From: Artocarpus heterophyllus
Lineage: Eukaryota; Streptophyta; Magnoliopsida; Rosales; Moraceae
NCBI GenBank assembly: GCA_025403435.1
Contig: CM046348.1
Span: forward strand, 34,096,052-34,160,051
Direction: 5' to 3'
Length of the DNA stretch: 64,000 bases
Numbering within the stretch: the stretch's first letter is position 1; every line of letters starts with the position of its first letter. Positions 1 through 11,440 of this stretch are shown piece after piece. A program made the translations under genes and the position numbers. The notes under the pieces were generated by a model. The model was given only the letters and a program-made list of their open reading frames with translations. It did not search any database and was not told the DNA's origin.

Positions 1-601
1 CAGGTCGCCTATATGTTTGCACGAAGCTGGTGAAAAGAAAATGATGGAAAGCGTTGTTGCTGAAAGAACTGATTTTGTTAATGAAACTTCTGAGATGATA
101 AAATTGATAAGAAGAAGAATAGAGACCGCACAAAGCCGTCATAAGAGTTATGCCGACAAGAGAAGAAGACCCTTAGAGTTCACCGTGGGCGAATTTGTGT
201 TTTTGAAAGTTGCACCAATGAAAGGAGTTATGAGGTTTGGAAAGAAAAGCAAGTTAAGTCCAAGATTTGTCGGTCCTTATGAAGTGGTTAAGAGAATAGG
301 CAAAGTAGCTTATCAGCTGAAGTTGCCTTTTGAAATGTCCGCAATGCATGATGTATTTCATGTCTCCATGCTCAAGAAGTATGTTCCGGACCCTACGCAT
401 GTGATTGAGCCACAAGTGATTGAGATACGAGAAGACTTAAGTTATGAAGAAAAACCAATGAAGATACTCGATCAGAAAACTAAGACCTTGAGGAATAAAG
501 AAATTCTATTGGTCAAGGTGTTATGGCAAAATTAGCAAGTTGAAGAAGCCACATGGGAACGAGAAGATGACATGAGATCTATGTATCCGCATTTATTCTA
601 A
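1..601 (+). pseudogene. Ty3-gypsy polyprotein, C-terminal end of integrase (partial, in-frame stop)
   Basis: This is the last part of a Ty3-gypsy pol polyprotein, whose integrase inserts the element cDNA into chromosomes. The window opens inside the gene. The frame begins RSPICLHEAGE (from base 2), the usual end of the gypsy integrase core. It continues with HKSYADKRRRPLEF, a GEFVFLKVAPMKG block, the GPYEV and VFHVSMLKKYVPDP motifs and a chromodomain-like tail. A TAG at 533-535 interrupts the frame, which then continues with QVEEATWERED to TAA at 599-601, so this copy is broken. The frame is followed by a purine-rich tract and an LTR, as expected for the 3' end of such an element. The family call is firm. 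The clade is not resolved. Confidence 0.9.
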
Positions 602-623
602 GTTTCGAGGACGAAACTTTTAT

Positions 624-637
624 AAGGTGGGGAGAAT
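624..637 (+). other. Polypurine tract of the gypsy element
   Basis: A purine-rich run (AAGGTGGGGAGAAT) lies directly before the LTR terminus. This is the primer site for plus-strand DNA synthesis in LTR retrotransposons. Confidence 0.7.
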
Positions 638-885
638 TATAACACCCACATATTTTTATGTAATGAATCACGTTAAGTTAGTAACAACGTTAAGAAAATT
701 TTAATAATAATTTATGTTATATGTTATGATATATGATTTTAATGTTACTAACTTTTTATGTCAAGTTCTATGATAGGTGACGACAGCATAAAATCGTTGT
801 GCTCAAGTGTTCATGTGAATTATAATCTATGTTTAATTATGATGCATGATGAATTGAATGTTTTAATGTATGGCATTTAAGGACA

Positions 886-997
886 GTTCGGTAGGCAGGA
901 CTTTCAAGTTCGGTAGGCCGAATAGTCTGCCAAAGATCGACAGGCCGATGGGAACCATCGGTAGGCCGAACGTGGTGAAACCGACAGGCCGAAGGAA
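886..997 (+). repeat. GC-rich motif array 1 (about 5 units of CGGTAGGCCGA)
   Basis: Five degenerate units at roughly 888, 911, 936, 958 and 981 read TCGGTAGGC(C/A)G, TCGACAGGCCGA or CCGACAGGCCGA. They are spaced 22-25 bp apart and all share one orientation. The surrounding LTR is very AT-rich, so the array stands out by composition. Confidence 0.85.
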
Positions 998-2349
998 AAA
1001 TATTACTTTGATGCATGAAAATGTAATGTTTATTCAAGAGGTAAATGAATGATGTTTTTCATGAAAGTTGTCAAGAAGATGCATATATAATGTATGATGA
1101 GTGTATATTTTATGTTATGAAATTTCTAAGAGAAAATTGTTTTAACAATGTTGTTTTTTTATTTATTTTTGTTTTATAAAATGTTTTATATGTTTAAATG
1201 ATTTTTATTGATGATGAAATAATTTTATGATATTGAAATACATGATAATAAGATGTTTGTATGAATTTTAAAATGTATGTATTTTAAATTATTAGAAAAC
1301 GTTTTCAAAAGATTGTCATGATTGTAATGTATGGTTTGTTTTTTTTACATGCTTAAGGTAATTTTTATGATTTAAGAAAAATTATGATAACATGTTTATA
1401 TGATGATAATTTTATGTTTTCACAATGATGTTATATGAATGGATGATTTATGATATGATGATAAGTATTAATTTTGTTGTATTTTTAAATAGATAAATGG
1501 CATTAACACTCAAAGGAACGAGCACATCGAGACCGCGGCGTCGTCACCAAACCATATTAACGTTAAGTAAGCTAGCTGTTAAGGTAAGTACATTCTCACC
1601 TGCAACATGACACGTTTTACAAGGTTTGATGATATGTTCACAATGATATTCATGATGATTTTATGGTTATTTTCCTTAAAGGATTTCTTATGAAAGATTA
1701 TCATGATTTAAAGTTATGCATGTATGATGATGACATGTTTCAAAGTATAAAAATTATGTATATATGTATCACCTAATAAGTGTTGCACACCAATGTTATG
1801 AAATGATATGTTATGATGTCATGTTTGGTTTGGGATTAGCTACCCTTCTCCTCTCATGACGGCGCGCCTACAATGATGTTCATGGTGTAACACTTGGGCG
1901 CTTAAGATAAAATGGAATAAGTTTTAATATAGTCAATGTAATGAAAGATATGTTTCTATGAAATTGTGCTTAAGGCACTGTTATGATATGATGATGATGA
2001 TGATGTTTATGAAATGTTTTTAAATGTGAGAATAATATGTACTTACTAAGCATTAGCTTAATCAAGTTTTATGTCATGTTGTAGATAAGGGTAAGAAAAT
2101 CATGGAATAGGCGGAGGACATGGGAAGGCGTGTGAGCATTAAGCACGATGAATTGTAACTGGAAGAACGCCGAGAAGAATGTTTTATGTTTTAAATCAAG
2201 TTTTATATTTTAAACATTTTTATGTTAAGTTTTAAGAATACTTGAACTATGGTTTTATGTTTTATTATATCATTTTAAAGAATTTTAATCTTCCGCAATT
2301 TTTACGAAAAGTTAAATCTGTGTTACAAATTAAGTTTTCTCAAGGATTT

Positions 2350-2532
2350 TGGCTCGGTCGGCCTGCCGATGTCTGAAAGTTTGGCCTGCCGATCATGTTT
2401 TTGGCCTGCCGGACGATGATGAGTTTTTAAGTCAGTCTTGCAAAGCCTCTGCCGGCCTGCCGGTTGAGAAACTCCGGCCTACCGATCATGTTCGCCCTAT
2501 CGAAGTCCCAAGTTTGGCCTGTCGAACTGTGG
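2350..2532 (+). repeat. GC-rich motif array 2 (about 7 units of TCGGCCTGCCGA)
   Basis: Seven degenerate units such as TCGGCCTGCCGAT, TTGGCCTGCCGAT and CCGGCCTACCGAT lie near the 3' end of the same LTR. Their orientation is opposite to array 1, so the LTR carries the two arrays as inverted partners. Confidence 0.85.
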
Positions 2533-2812
2533 GAGCAAATGAGTTATAATCAATGTAATGTTTTAAAGGATGTGATGTTTTTATAAGTTGTGATTTTACA
2601 ACTTAGTATGTTTATTTTATTAAAATAGGTTCACGATTAATTTAAAGTGTAATTGAATAAATTATGAATGGATCCTGGTTATGTATGTTTAACTACGTTT
2701 ACAATTAAAAGTATTGTATAAGTTTTGTAATTATGTTTATGCTTAAAGTTTAAACAAGTATGAATGTATGAATGTAACGATATCTGTGACGTCCTTAAAA
2801 AGGGGTGTTACA

Positions 2813-4033
2813 AGTAAGATGGATTTACACATGATTTATTTATGAATGTGGTTGTATGTTGTGCTTTAGTTTTAATTGTCCTTATGCACGCCTTAGGATC
2901 AAGGGAGTGTGGAGCTAACGTTAATTGATTTCAGGATTAAAAGATTGGTAATAAGCTTGGAATGTAAGGATTCTATTACTCATCTTTTGTGAGGTTTTTA
3001 TGGAATTAAAATTAATTGCTTTACCGCAAGATATATATCTATGTTGAACTGCTATTATATGAGTATCATATATGAAACTATGACATGGACTCATCTTGTG
3101 TTGTACGGCGAGGAACATAATAATTTGACATATGCTATACATTGAGAAGCATGATTAGGAAAACTGACTCTATAAATAATGATTGAATATAGAGAAATTG
3201 TGAGATGTGAAGAGGGCAGCGGTTACGTCCTTGGGCACGAATACCCTAAAAGGTAAAATAGGAGAAATGTGATGACGCTTCCTTAGGTCGAAAGTCCCAG
3301 AACACACTGTACAGGAATCGACTTGGTGAGGACTTGGGCCTTGATGTCCCCTCACCGGAACACCCTTGGAATGTATAGAGGGTGATCAAGTGCGCCCATT
3401 TGGGTTTCGATGAATTGAGTGATACTCTATTGAACGTGGATACCTAAGAATAATGTTGAATTGTAATATTTGTATATATGTATATGTATGAAACTCGATA
3501 ATGATTAACTATGGTATCCACAGAATATGATTATAATAAATCTCATAATCTGGATAATGATGAGTATTAACCAACCATGCAGGTTTTAATGTGGTAATGA
3601 TAAAAACCTAAAGGTGAGTAATGGTTTTTCCTACTAAGCATATTGTCGCTCATTCCCTTATATTTTCATCTTTTTAGGATTCACTAAGTGTGAGATGGCT
3701 ACGAGAAAAATAGTTGAGGAAGCTATGTAGCTATATTACGTTGGGATTGCTTCAATTGTTACGAATATTCTTCATGATAATGTAAGCATCAATTGTTACT
3801 TTTTGTGACTGTATTAACATACGTTGAGGGTTAAAATGATGATGATGACAGTTTATATTATTAAATTTAAGGTGCTACTTTAAACTGTGGTTTAATTGTC
3901 GTTTATATTTTTATTTTTGATTTGAGAGTTTTCATTTAAGCCCCAAGCAACTTTATTTTTAAGGTTTTACTTTTATTTCTGATTTTTATTTTAATTCATT
4001 AAAAATTGTTAACCCCCATATAGGCGCATTACA
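2813..4033 (+). mobile_element. Probable remnant of an older gypsy-type LTR
   Basis: No reading frame is recognisable. The texture is that of a long gypsy LTR: a TGATAAAAACC...GGTGAGTAATGG block followed by CCTACTAAGCATATTG, a GGCGAGG...AATACCC segment, and a terminus ending ATTACA at about 4033. Transposase coding sequence resumes immediately after it. I infer that this LTR interrupted the CACTA gene and was later interrupted by the gypsy element whose LTR ends at 2812. The left boundary of the original insertion is lost or lies outside the window. Confidence 0.4.
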
Positions 4034-4143
4034 CATCCCTAATGACTCCTCCAATTTTTGTTAGTCCAAGTCCCCTGCCTCCTTCAAACGCTGGGGACGA
4101 CAATGATGATGGTGCCGACGATGCTTCAAATTTAGGGGATTAG
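4031..4143 (+). pseudogene. CACTA (En/Spm) transposon protein, C-terminal fragment
   Basis: A short open frame ends at TAG 4141-4143. It encodes a proline-rich stretch followed by an acidic tail (NAGDDNDDGADDASNLGD), the kind of C-terminus seen in plant CACTA transposon proteins. It is followed by about 520 bp of sequence ending in a CACTA-type terminus. The upstream part of the gene is not in the window, because the adjoining sequence looks like an inserted LTR. The family call rests mainly on the transposon end that follows, not on the protein alone. Confidence 0.5.
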
Positions 4144-4667
4144 ATTGTATTTTCTTTTTTGTTCGATATTTCAACACATTATGCTAGATTTTCATTTTAT
4201 TATTAAAACAATGTATTACCAATTTCTTTTTTAATATTAATTTTTTTCATTATTATAATTAGATTATTACTATTTAAATTTTGAATTTAAATTTAATAAA
4301 TTATTAAAAATTTTGATAAAAAACTATCGTCGTAAAAAAGAAAGAACAAAAAATATTTGTGACAACATTTTTGGAAAAGACGTCATAAGTAAGGATGCCA
4401 TGTCCACATCAAAACACGAAATTGCAATGACATTTTTTGAAATTATTGTTGCTAAAAATGTTGGTCATATCACTCCAATGACAATTTTGACGACAAAATT
4501 GTGGCTACTATCTTCACTAATATAATTGTTCGCAAATAAATTATTTGCGAGTAATTTTTTGCAACGGCATATTGACAACGATATCGTCTCAAAAAAAATA
4601 TTTGTGACGACTTTCCTTATTTTGCGATGACTTTTTGTTATTAAAAAAGACCTTGTTTGTTGTAGTG
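4144..4667 (+). mobile_element. 3' subterminal region and terminus of a CACTA transposon
   Basis: It contains repeated short motifs of the TTTGTGACGAC / TTTGCGATGAC type on both strands (for example at about 4349, 4602 and 4620). These are characteristic subterminal repeats. It ends TTGTTTGTTGTAGTG at 4667, the complement of the CACTACAACAA terminal inverted repeat. The 5' end of the element is not in the window. Confidence 0.75.
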
Positions 4668-4884
4668 ACAACTCTTACTCACAACTGTACTTAATTACAA
4701 CTGCACTTTAAGTAAGGTTTAATTTGATATTTTTCCCGATGCCGAAAAACCTACCAGTAATAAAGAAGTTGAAGTGTAAATTTGTCATTTTGTGGTTGAA
4801 GAGCAAATTTATCCTTTAGTGGATTGTCTCTTTTGTATGTCTTATAAAAAAGAGATTTAAAGCACCGCAAGAGTTTGAAAGTCA

Positions 4885-5035
4885 GAGTATGTTTGGGAGT
4901 GTAGTTAGAACTATATAATTAGAACTAAAACACTACAACATACTTTTGCTTTACACTGTAGTATGTGAGAGTTTTACACTATAGTAGTTGAAACTAATAA
5001 GTTCTAACGGTATTGTCAATCAAAGTTTAATGTCC
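4885..5035 (+). repeat. Dispersed small repeat family M, copy 1
   Basis: First of eight copies found by eye. The core is GTAGCATGTGAGAGCTTTAC (degenerate), present twice about 50 bp apart. The arms carry complementary GTTAGAAC / GTTCTAAC-like ends and a TTTGG...TCAA flank, giving an imperfect foldback of about 130-170 bp. This looks like a MITE, but its superfamily is not established. The other copies are at 5240, 12050, 12830, 14195, 17355, 31705 and 50895. Confidence 0.6.
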
Positions 5036-5165
5036 GTTTGAAAACTGTAGTTTTGAAATGTTTTTTATGGTTTCAACCATTATTATTATAATATTTTTTC
5101 TTACAAAATTTATAGCAAAAAATAGTTCAAACCATAAAAAACGGTTTAAACCGATGTCGCAAATA
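5035..5165. repeat. Short foldback repeat
   Basis: The left part reads GTTTGAAAAC...TTTTTTATGGTTTCAACC. The right part reads GTTCAAACCATAAAAAACGGTTTAAACC. These are inverted copies around an AT-rich loop, which suggests a small MITE of unknown class. Confidence 0.5.
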
Positions 5166-5239
5166 GACTCTTAGAATAGATTAGGCATGTGTTTCAAGGC
5201 ACCTTCATAGAAGGCCAGAATACTACCTTTAGTATCCAA

Positions 5240-5405
5240 AATCTCAATATGTATAGGGTGTTTGAAAGAATAGTTCAAAGAAATGGTTTGAACTGTAGAC
5301 AGTATAAAGCTCTTACATGCTACAGTAAAAAGTTACAGTGTAAAACTCTTACATGCTACAGCTCTCAAAATCAAACTAATAGTTTAAACTACTCTCCCAA
5401 ATACC
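5240..5405 (-). repeat. Dispersed small repeat family M, copy 2
   Basis: Inverted relative to copy 1. Its core, AAAGCTCTTACATGCTACAG, occurs twice (about 5308 and 5344), followed by AAACTAATAGTTTAAACTAC. Confidence 0.6.
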
Positions 5406-6820
5406 CTAGTAGCCGTTATCAAAAACTACTTAGCCGGAAAAAAAAATGTGACTTTAAATTATGAAAATTGTATGAAAATATTTTGGAAAATTTTTCAATG
5501 TGTCGAAATAATTTTTAATTTTTTATGGTTCACGAAAAGTTTTCAAAAACCTGAGTAAAGAAACTTAAACTAACTTATATGAGACTAAAAATTATTAATC
5601 TAGTTTAGCATGTCTTGTACATATCCTGCTTCGAGCTCTAATATTTTTTCTTTGGATTCAAGCTTGGCATTTATTTCGTCTTTGATGCATTGATTCAAGA
5701 AGATTAACTAGAAACACTAATTATAAGTTTGTAATGGTTTAGTCCATTGAACCTTCATATCAACAAAAATAAACAAGCTGGAAAGCTTATAGTTTCAATC
5801 ATATGATGAAAAAGAAAGCATAAAGTAGTTGAAACTTTTGAAATGGACGATCTACTCTTCCACTTAAATTGATGAACGATGATTTATTTGCAAAAAATTA
5901 GTCCCAAAAGAAAAAAGAGTTCCTAATCTTCTGAACCCATAAATACACACATATTTTTTAGGTTATTATTATTTGGTTACCTTCTATTTTAGAGAGATAT
6001 CATATTTGACACCATGTTGTTTGTAAAATATTACAATGTATCATGTAGTTTTCAAAATTATAATTTTGGTACCTTAAGTTCGTGTTTTTTGACATTAATT
6101 TTTTTTTACCCTTTTACTAATGAACCGTAAATTAATTTTATAAAACTATAATACAAAACCAGAATAAAAGATTAAACAAAACTCATAAAAGAAAAAAATA
6201 TTTGTGGATTTTTTTCTTTTTTGTATGGTTTGTATTTATTTTCTTTTATATTTTTAACAACTTGGGGTTCATTAGTGAAAAGGTAAGTTGAAAATTTCAC
6301 CTCACAAAATGCGGATCCAGGTACTAAAATTCCTTTTGAAAAAACTACAGGGTACTGTTTTAATGTTTTTCAAACAGCAAAGTACCAATGTGATGTTTCT
6401 TTTAAATATAATGTACAAAATGATTAAACAAAATTCTTTTTTTAATAGAAAACTAACTCTTGAATCTCACTATATGAAAATCAAGACATGAATAGCATAT
6501 TTAGGTTAAAACTTAGTGAATAACATCATATAATTACAAAATATGTAGTAAATAGCATCTCATGAGAAATTGTATTATATCTCATGAAAAATTGAAAACA
6601 AAATTCTTGCCAGCATTGTCGGCGGTTGGAAAATATAATATTATCCTAGCAATGCTGTGTTACTGTGTAACTACAAAACTTCGCTAGTGATTTGCCGAAC
6701 CGCCGACAATCGGGTAATACTGCATTGTCATGTAAATGTAAAAATTTACCGGCAAGTTCATCGGGCTGCTGGCTTTTGAGAAATACAATATTACTCTAGT
6801 AATAGAGAAAATTAAATGTT
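5406..6820. other. Non-coding AT-rich stretch, no gene recognised
   Basis: No gene seen. At 6606-6790 a few GC-richer inverted motifs occur (GTCGGCGGTTGG against CCGAACCGCCGAC). They could be subterminal repeats of a DNA transposon, but no terminus was found. Confidence 0.4.
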
Positions 6821-7112
6821 GAACAACATGCTTCTCAAGAGAATGTTGAACCAACATTAAGGAGATCTGTTAGAGTAAGGAGATCGGTAATTCCAAGTGA
6901 TTATATTGTGTATCTACAAGAATCTGAATACAACATTAGAGCCAAAAATGATCCAGAGACGTTTTCACAAGCCATAAGTTGTAAGGAATCTAACTTGTGG
7001 TATGACGCCATGAAAGATGAGATAAACTCTATGTCATCTAGTGGAGTCTAGGATCTTATCAAGTTGCCTAATGATGTAAAAGCCATTAGATGCAAATGAG
7101 TCTTCAAAACAA
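6821..7112 (+). pseudogene. Ty1-copia pol fragment (integrase/RT junction)
   Basis: In one frame this reads the familiar copia segment just before the reverse transcriptase core: LRRSVRVRRSVIPSDY, then YLQESEYN, NDPETFSQA and LWYDAMKDEINSM. It continues past stops to the RT start at KAIRCK*VFKTK. Two tryptophan codons have become stops, TAG at 7049-7051 and TGA at 7096-7098. No LTR, primer site or other pol domain adjoins it directly, so it is an orphan fragment about 97 codons long. Confidence 0.85.
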
Positions 7113-7764
7113 AAAACAACTCATGTTCAAAAATTTAAACTAAACCATTAAGCAAAATAGAAAAATTTTGCAAAATTTTCATCAAATCTTGAAAACTCTA
7201 CAAAGGGCAGGTGCTAATAACAAAACTCTCTCTACTAGTCTCTTTCATGAGTTTTTTCTCCTTCTAATTTTATTGTCGTTCTTCTCTCTCTGGAATTGAA
7301 ATCATAAAAACTCAGTAGGGATAAAACATCATGTTCTTTGAACCAGATCAACACTATGCAATGGACACAGTCGATAGATTAGTATCTAAACATCCAGTTT
7401 TCTCTTTATCAATGTATCTATAATTCTATCTCCAGTATATGTATTCGGGATTCAAATATCATTAGTCTATAGATATCAAATCTCATTCTATTCATTCTTC
7501 GTTAATTTCACTTGGTCTTGGGGGTTCTTGTCAATTCTTCATGCAAAATAGATTTCCACTGTCCAAAGCACCAAGTGATATGAACAATTTTTTTGCTTAA
7601 ATAAGTTTTGTTGGATTTTTTTTGGTTGAAAGTGGCGTCTATGACATAGGTGGCCGAAAGAAAAGGATCAAAAGCATCATTTTTTGTTTTTGTTTCTTTT
7701 TAGTGTTTCTTGTTTGGTTAGTATACAGCCGTGTTGTTGTGGATTTTGTACACAAGTGCATGTA
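7113..7764. other. Non-coding stretch, no gene recognised
   Basis: AT-rich with CT-rich patches (about 7220-7290). I see no gene, tRNA or clear repeat. Confidence 0.4.
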
Positions 7765-10250
7765 TCGTACACTTGTTAGAATTGGTGCCTTAAGAAATAA
7801 ATATTTTATTTGTAATTAAAGATAGTTTTTATCAAATAAATAAATAATAATGTGAATATTTCATGTGTTAACAATGGTCCTTGTGTTGCTTGCATTATTA
7901 AAATTAAGCATTTAAGTAAATAGATAATCCATGACTATTATAACCAAATCTTGGCATTGGACATATATAGAGTTTATATGTGGTATATATACAATACTAA
8001 GATTAATAGTCTAAATTGTATAGTCTACAGTCTATATATTTAGCTAGGCACTTTATATATCACAAGACTAATGGGATCTATGTCCAATTGAGGAGGTAGT
8101 TTATCTAGGCCATCGGAGCAGTTTAACTCTATGGTAGATACATTGATGACATTGGATTGGATCTAAAGTATAATTGATTTAATAATTATTTCGTTTAACT
8201 TAAATAAATTCACTTTAACAATTATCTATGTGTGATCTTAATCTTGAAGTGGATTCATAACTCCATATTTGTATCTTGTATCTTTGATATGCCAAAGGCA
8301 TGAGTTCTGATGAACGAAAACTCCATTGTCGGTATGTTAGAGATGCAACATATGCTCGATGAGAGTATAATCCACACATACAGAATCTACAGCTCCCTAA
8401 CAAAGAGTAAACATTATCCTCCTAAAGCCATTGTTCGAGAATTTAAAAAAGAACAAGACCTTGGCCATCTAGATACATATGGTAACTAGATAATTTTCTA
8501 TTTGTATTTGTTATAAATGAAAATTTTCAAATAAGTGAAATAATAGAACTTTGAGATAGAATAATCAAAAGGTAGAATGGAACAAATGTCGGCCCTAAGG
8601 TTTCAAATGAAATATTTATTCTTGTTTGGATGACAACAAACAATTAATTGCTTAAATGCTAATAATTTATCTTGAGTATGTAGAGCCATTTAGTATTATT
8701 ATTATCTCAAGATAGAAATTAAAGGAAAACAGATTAATCATTAAGAGCTTGGAGATTGAAGAAATGACATTGACAAACATGAAGAATAGGTTTATGTTTG
8801 TATAATGTTAAAGCATGCATAAAGTTTCTATCAAGTTCAAATTGGCTCAAAGAATTAATTTTTCAAATGATTTTTGAACTTAAATTGATTTCAAGCATTT
8901 TAATTATCGTTCTTAAATTACGAAAAATAACGTTTAAGTCTTGTAAAAATTATTCTAATTTGTTCTAACTTATTACAATTTTTTTCAAAACGAAAAGATT
9001 GGTATTAGAAATGCTTTCAAATCCTTTTTTAAAATAAATTAGTTCATAAATTATTGTCAAAATTTTGAAATAAAAATTGGTGCCCAGGCTTCTACCAGAG
9101 ACGTGGTCAACCACGCTTAGTATACTGCAATCGACTGCACCAGCCAAGAAAGGGGCTGGTTTTGGCAACAGCGAGGCCGACTCTGCCATGTATATGCCGG
9201 TCGTCCGTGTAGTCTAATGGCTAGTTTTCTAGCCATTACAAATGTGCCTCAAACAACTATAAACGGTTAGTTTCAGGTTCTAGCATATAAATAGCCTCAT
9301 TTTTGAGTTTGTTGATATCAAAGAACACCTAGAATCATCCTTGTATCAGTATCTAAATGTTCAACAAACTTTCAAATATTCTTAAGCCAAACTTGCTAAA
9401 AATTCTCATTGTGTACTTAATCATCTTAGAATATATTATATTTGGTATTCTAGGCCTTTCTAGGAGTTGTGGGAAGTTGATCTTAAAATTTCCAAATCTT
9501 ATAAACTCAGTGAATTAGGTTTTCGAAGCCTTACTAAAATTCGAGGTTGTTTTGATTAGCCAATCTCCATAAAATTAGCAAATTGTAAGAGATTATGGTG
9601 AGCTTCAAGTAAACAAGTCACCTGTTTGTATTTAGAGTGATTGTGCCAAAAAGACGGCCAAGATAGTGGAAGAGGTCGAGGCAGGGTCTTGCTCAACTAT
9701 AGTAGACATAGGCATTTTGCCGAACTACTATAAATAGCGTTTGTATTTCTTTTCCCTTTCCTTTTGCTTTGGCCGTTTATATTTGCTTGAATTTTTATTT
9801 ATGTGTTTATTGCTTAAGTGTTTAATCTAAGAATTTTCAATAATTGTAAAAATGTTTTTAAAAACCCAATTCACCCTCCCTGTTGGATAACTATTCTTGG
9901 GCTAAAAACAAAATTTTTCATTCGATTGTGAATAACTTATGGGGATACACATATATATGAGAGGTCATTGACGAGACTTATTATTATGAAGTCTCGTAAT
10001 ATGATATATTATCAAGAGTGCAGCTTTGGTACTTTAGTGGAGTGACACTAAACTTAATAATTAAATGGGTGATTAATCAAGGACTAATCATCTGCTATTA
10101 TTGGAGCTTGATAAACATGTGTCCATCGGATCACAATACTAGCTCATGAATTTGTTGATAAGCCATATATATGCGGTTTACCACAGGTTATATAGGAGGC
10201 ATGCTGAACAAGTTATTGGACCTGTCAGTGTGCACACCCATAGTCTAGTT
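7765..10250 (+). mobile_element. Copia-type LTR sequence, apparently interrupted (boundaries approximate)
   Basis: From TGTTAGAATTGGTGCC near 7765 the order of landmarks follows that of the well-defined copia LTR at 37122/47805: TGTTAGA start, a GACAATTATCTRTGTG-like block, a GCCAAAGGCATGAGTT block, AGATACATATGGTAAC, and later GATTGTGAATAACTTATGGGGATAC with AGAGTGCAGCTTTGG. The two halves are separated by unrelated sequence at about 8620-9895. Similarity is at the level of landmarks only, so it is a different, diverged family. The 3' boundary is not resolved. Confidence 0.5.
8620..9895 (+). mobile_element. Probable nested LTR of a SIRE/Maximus-like copia element
   Basis: This block splits the surrounding LTR. 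It has a CATATAAATAG promoter box at about 9282, preceded by a pair of inverted CTAGCCATT-type motifs (CTAATGGCTAGTTTTCTAGCCATTA). It ends with AACCCAATTCACCCTCCCTG, a form I associate with the region just before the internal domain of SIRE/Maximus-type elements. No coding sequence remains, so it is probably a solo or truncated LTR. The ends and any target duplication are unresolved. Confidence 0.4.
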
Positions 10251-10473
10251 AGACTATGTGGCACCAGGCTAGTCCTACTAGATTGTTGGTGCCTATAAGA
10301 GGGTATTTTGGATGCTATATAAAAATCCTTCCATCAAGGATCTTTATATATCATTTATCAGAAGAGATTTATTATGGTTTAATGGGAAATGAATATGAGA
10401 CCATTTATTTAAAACCGTTGCAACAAATAAATTGGTTTCAATTTTGAAACCATTGAAACGTAAATGGTTACAT

Positions 10474-11440
10474 TCTTCCACTTGGTCTCTATATTTAACC
10501 TTATATTCATTAAACCCAAACTTTTAGGAAACAAATATATGAATCATGGCAATAGTTCCACTAAATGTGAGTATTATCTTCTATATATTACTATGTATTA
10601 TTTCTCAGACTTTATTCCCTATATAGTAATCTAACTTTATGAATAAACCCAATGTTTATTCTTGGTCCTGCTAAGTATGAATTTTCCTCTAATAACTTTT
10701 ATGCGCAAATCAAATATGAGAAAACATTACAACTGAATGAGAGTTTCATTAAGACTGTAAATTGTATGTACAAACAAATTACATTATGGAACCAAGTCCC
10801 ATCTAAACTACATGATACTCAAAGGACTTTGGTGGTATTCTTTTTGTCAAAGGATCTGCTATCATTAATTCAATGCTTATATGTTCTATGACCACTTTGT
10901 TTTCCTTAATGCGTTCCCTTATGGCCAAGTACTTAATGTTGATGTGTTTACTTCGACTGCTACTCTTATTATTCTTAGCCATAAAGATAGCAGCTGAATT
11001 GTCATAATATATTCTTAATAGCCTAGACATAGAATCGACAATTCTAAGGCCTGACATGAAACTCTTCATCCATACATCATGCGAAGTAGCCTCAAAACAT
11101 GAAACGAACGCTACCTCTATAGTGGAGGTAGCAACTAATGTTTGCTTTCCACTCCTCTAGGATATAGCTCCTCCAGCCAGCATAAAGATAATCAGATGCT
11201 GATTTCCTTGAATCAATACAGCCAGTAAAGTCTGAATCAAAGTAACCAATTACTTCCAGATTGTCAGTTCGTCTATACAGAAGCGTGTAATCTTTTGTTC
11301 CTTGAAGATATCTTATCACCTTTTTTGCAGCCCTCTAATAGTCAATGCTTGGATTACTCTAATACCTGCTAAACATTTCTACAGTAAATGCAATATCAGA
11401 TCTTGTATAGACCTGAGCATACATTAGCTAGGATTCATCT
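10474..11440 (-). pseudogene. Ty1-copia RT end and RNase H, decayed
   Basis: Reading the minus strand from about 11440 down: TRSDIAFTVEMFSRY (end of RT), RAAKKVIRYLQGTKDY, GYFDSDFTGCIDSRKSASDYL (RNase H start). After a frameshift come IYYDNSAAIFMAKN, SSRSKHINIKYLAIRERI and ADPLTKRIPPKSF. Stops fall between the blocks. Downstream on the same strand the ACCAAGTGGAAGAATG tract at about 10474-10489 resembles a copia polypurine tract just before an LTR start (TGTAACC, from 10473 downwards). The rest of the element upstream is missing. It runs opposite to the neighbouring LTR sequence, so this is a junction of two different insertions. Confidence 0.85.

Larger units (their letters stand above)
638..2812 (+). 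mobile_element. 3' LTR of the Ty3-gypsy element (family A)
   Basis: It starts TATAACA right after the polypurine tract and ends GTGTTACA. The first 200 bases and the last 40 match, on the opposite strand, the termini of the solo LTR at 37897-40934, whose intact ends are TGTAACG and CGTTACA. Shared landmarks include the CACGTTAAGTTAGTAAC block near the start, the GGCGCGCC-containing block near 1860 and the CTGTGACG block near the end. At 2175 bp it is about 0.86 kb shorter than the solo copy. The difference lies after the first motif cluster, where the solo copy has CT-rich, TATA-bearing sequence. The LTR carries two arrays of the GC-rich motif described separately. Confidence 0.85.

Noticed and set aside
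2349..2549. 66-codon frame across motif array 2 (similar frames cross arrays 1, 3 and 4)
   Set aside because: Open only because the GC-rich repeat lacks stops. The peptide is a translation of the repeat units.
4928..4945. CACTACAACATAC word that looks like a CACTA 5' terminus
   Set aside because: It lies inside copy 1 of the dispersed repeat family, with no subterminal repeats after it, and downstream of the CACTA 3' end at 4667.
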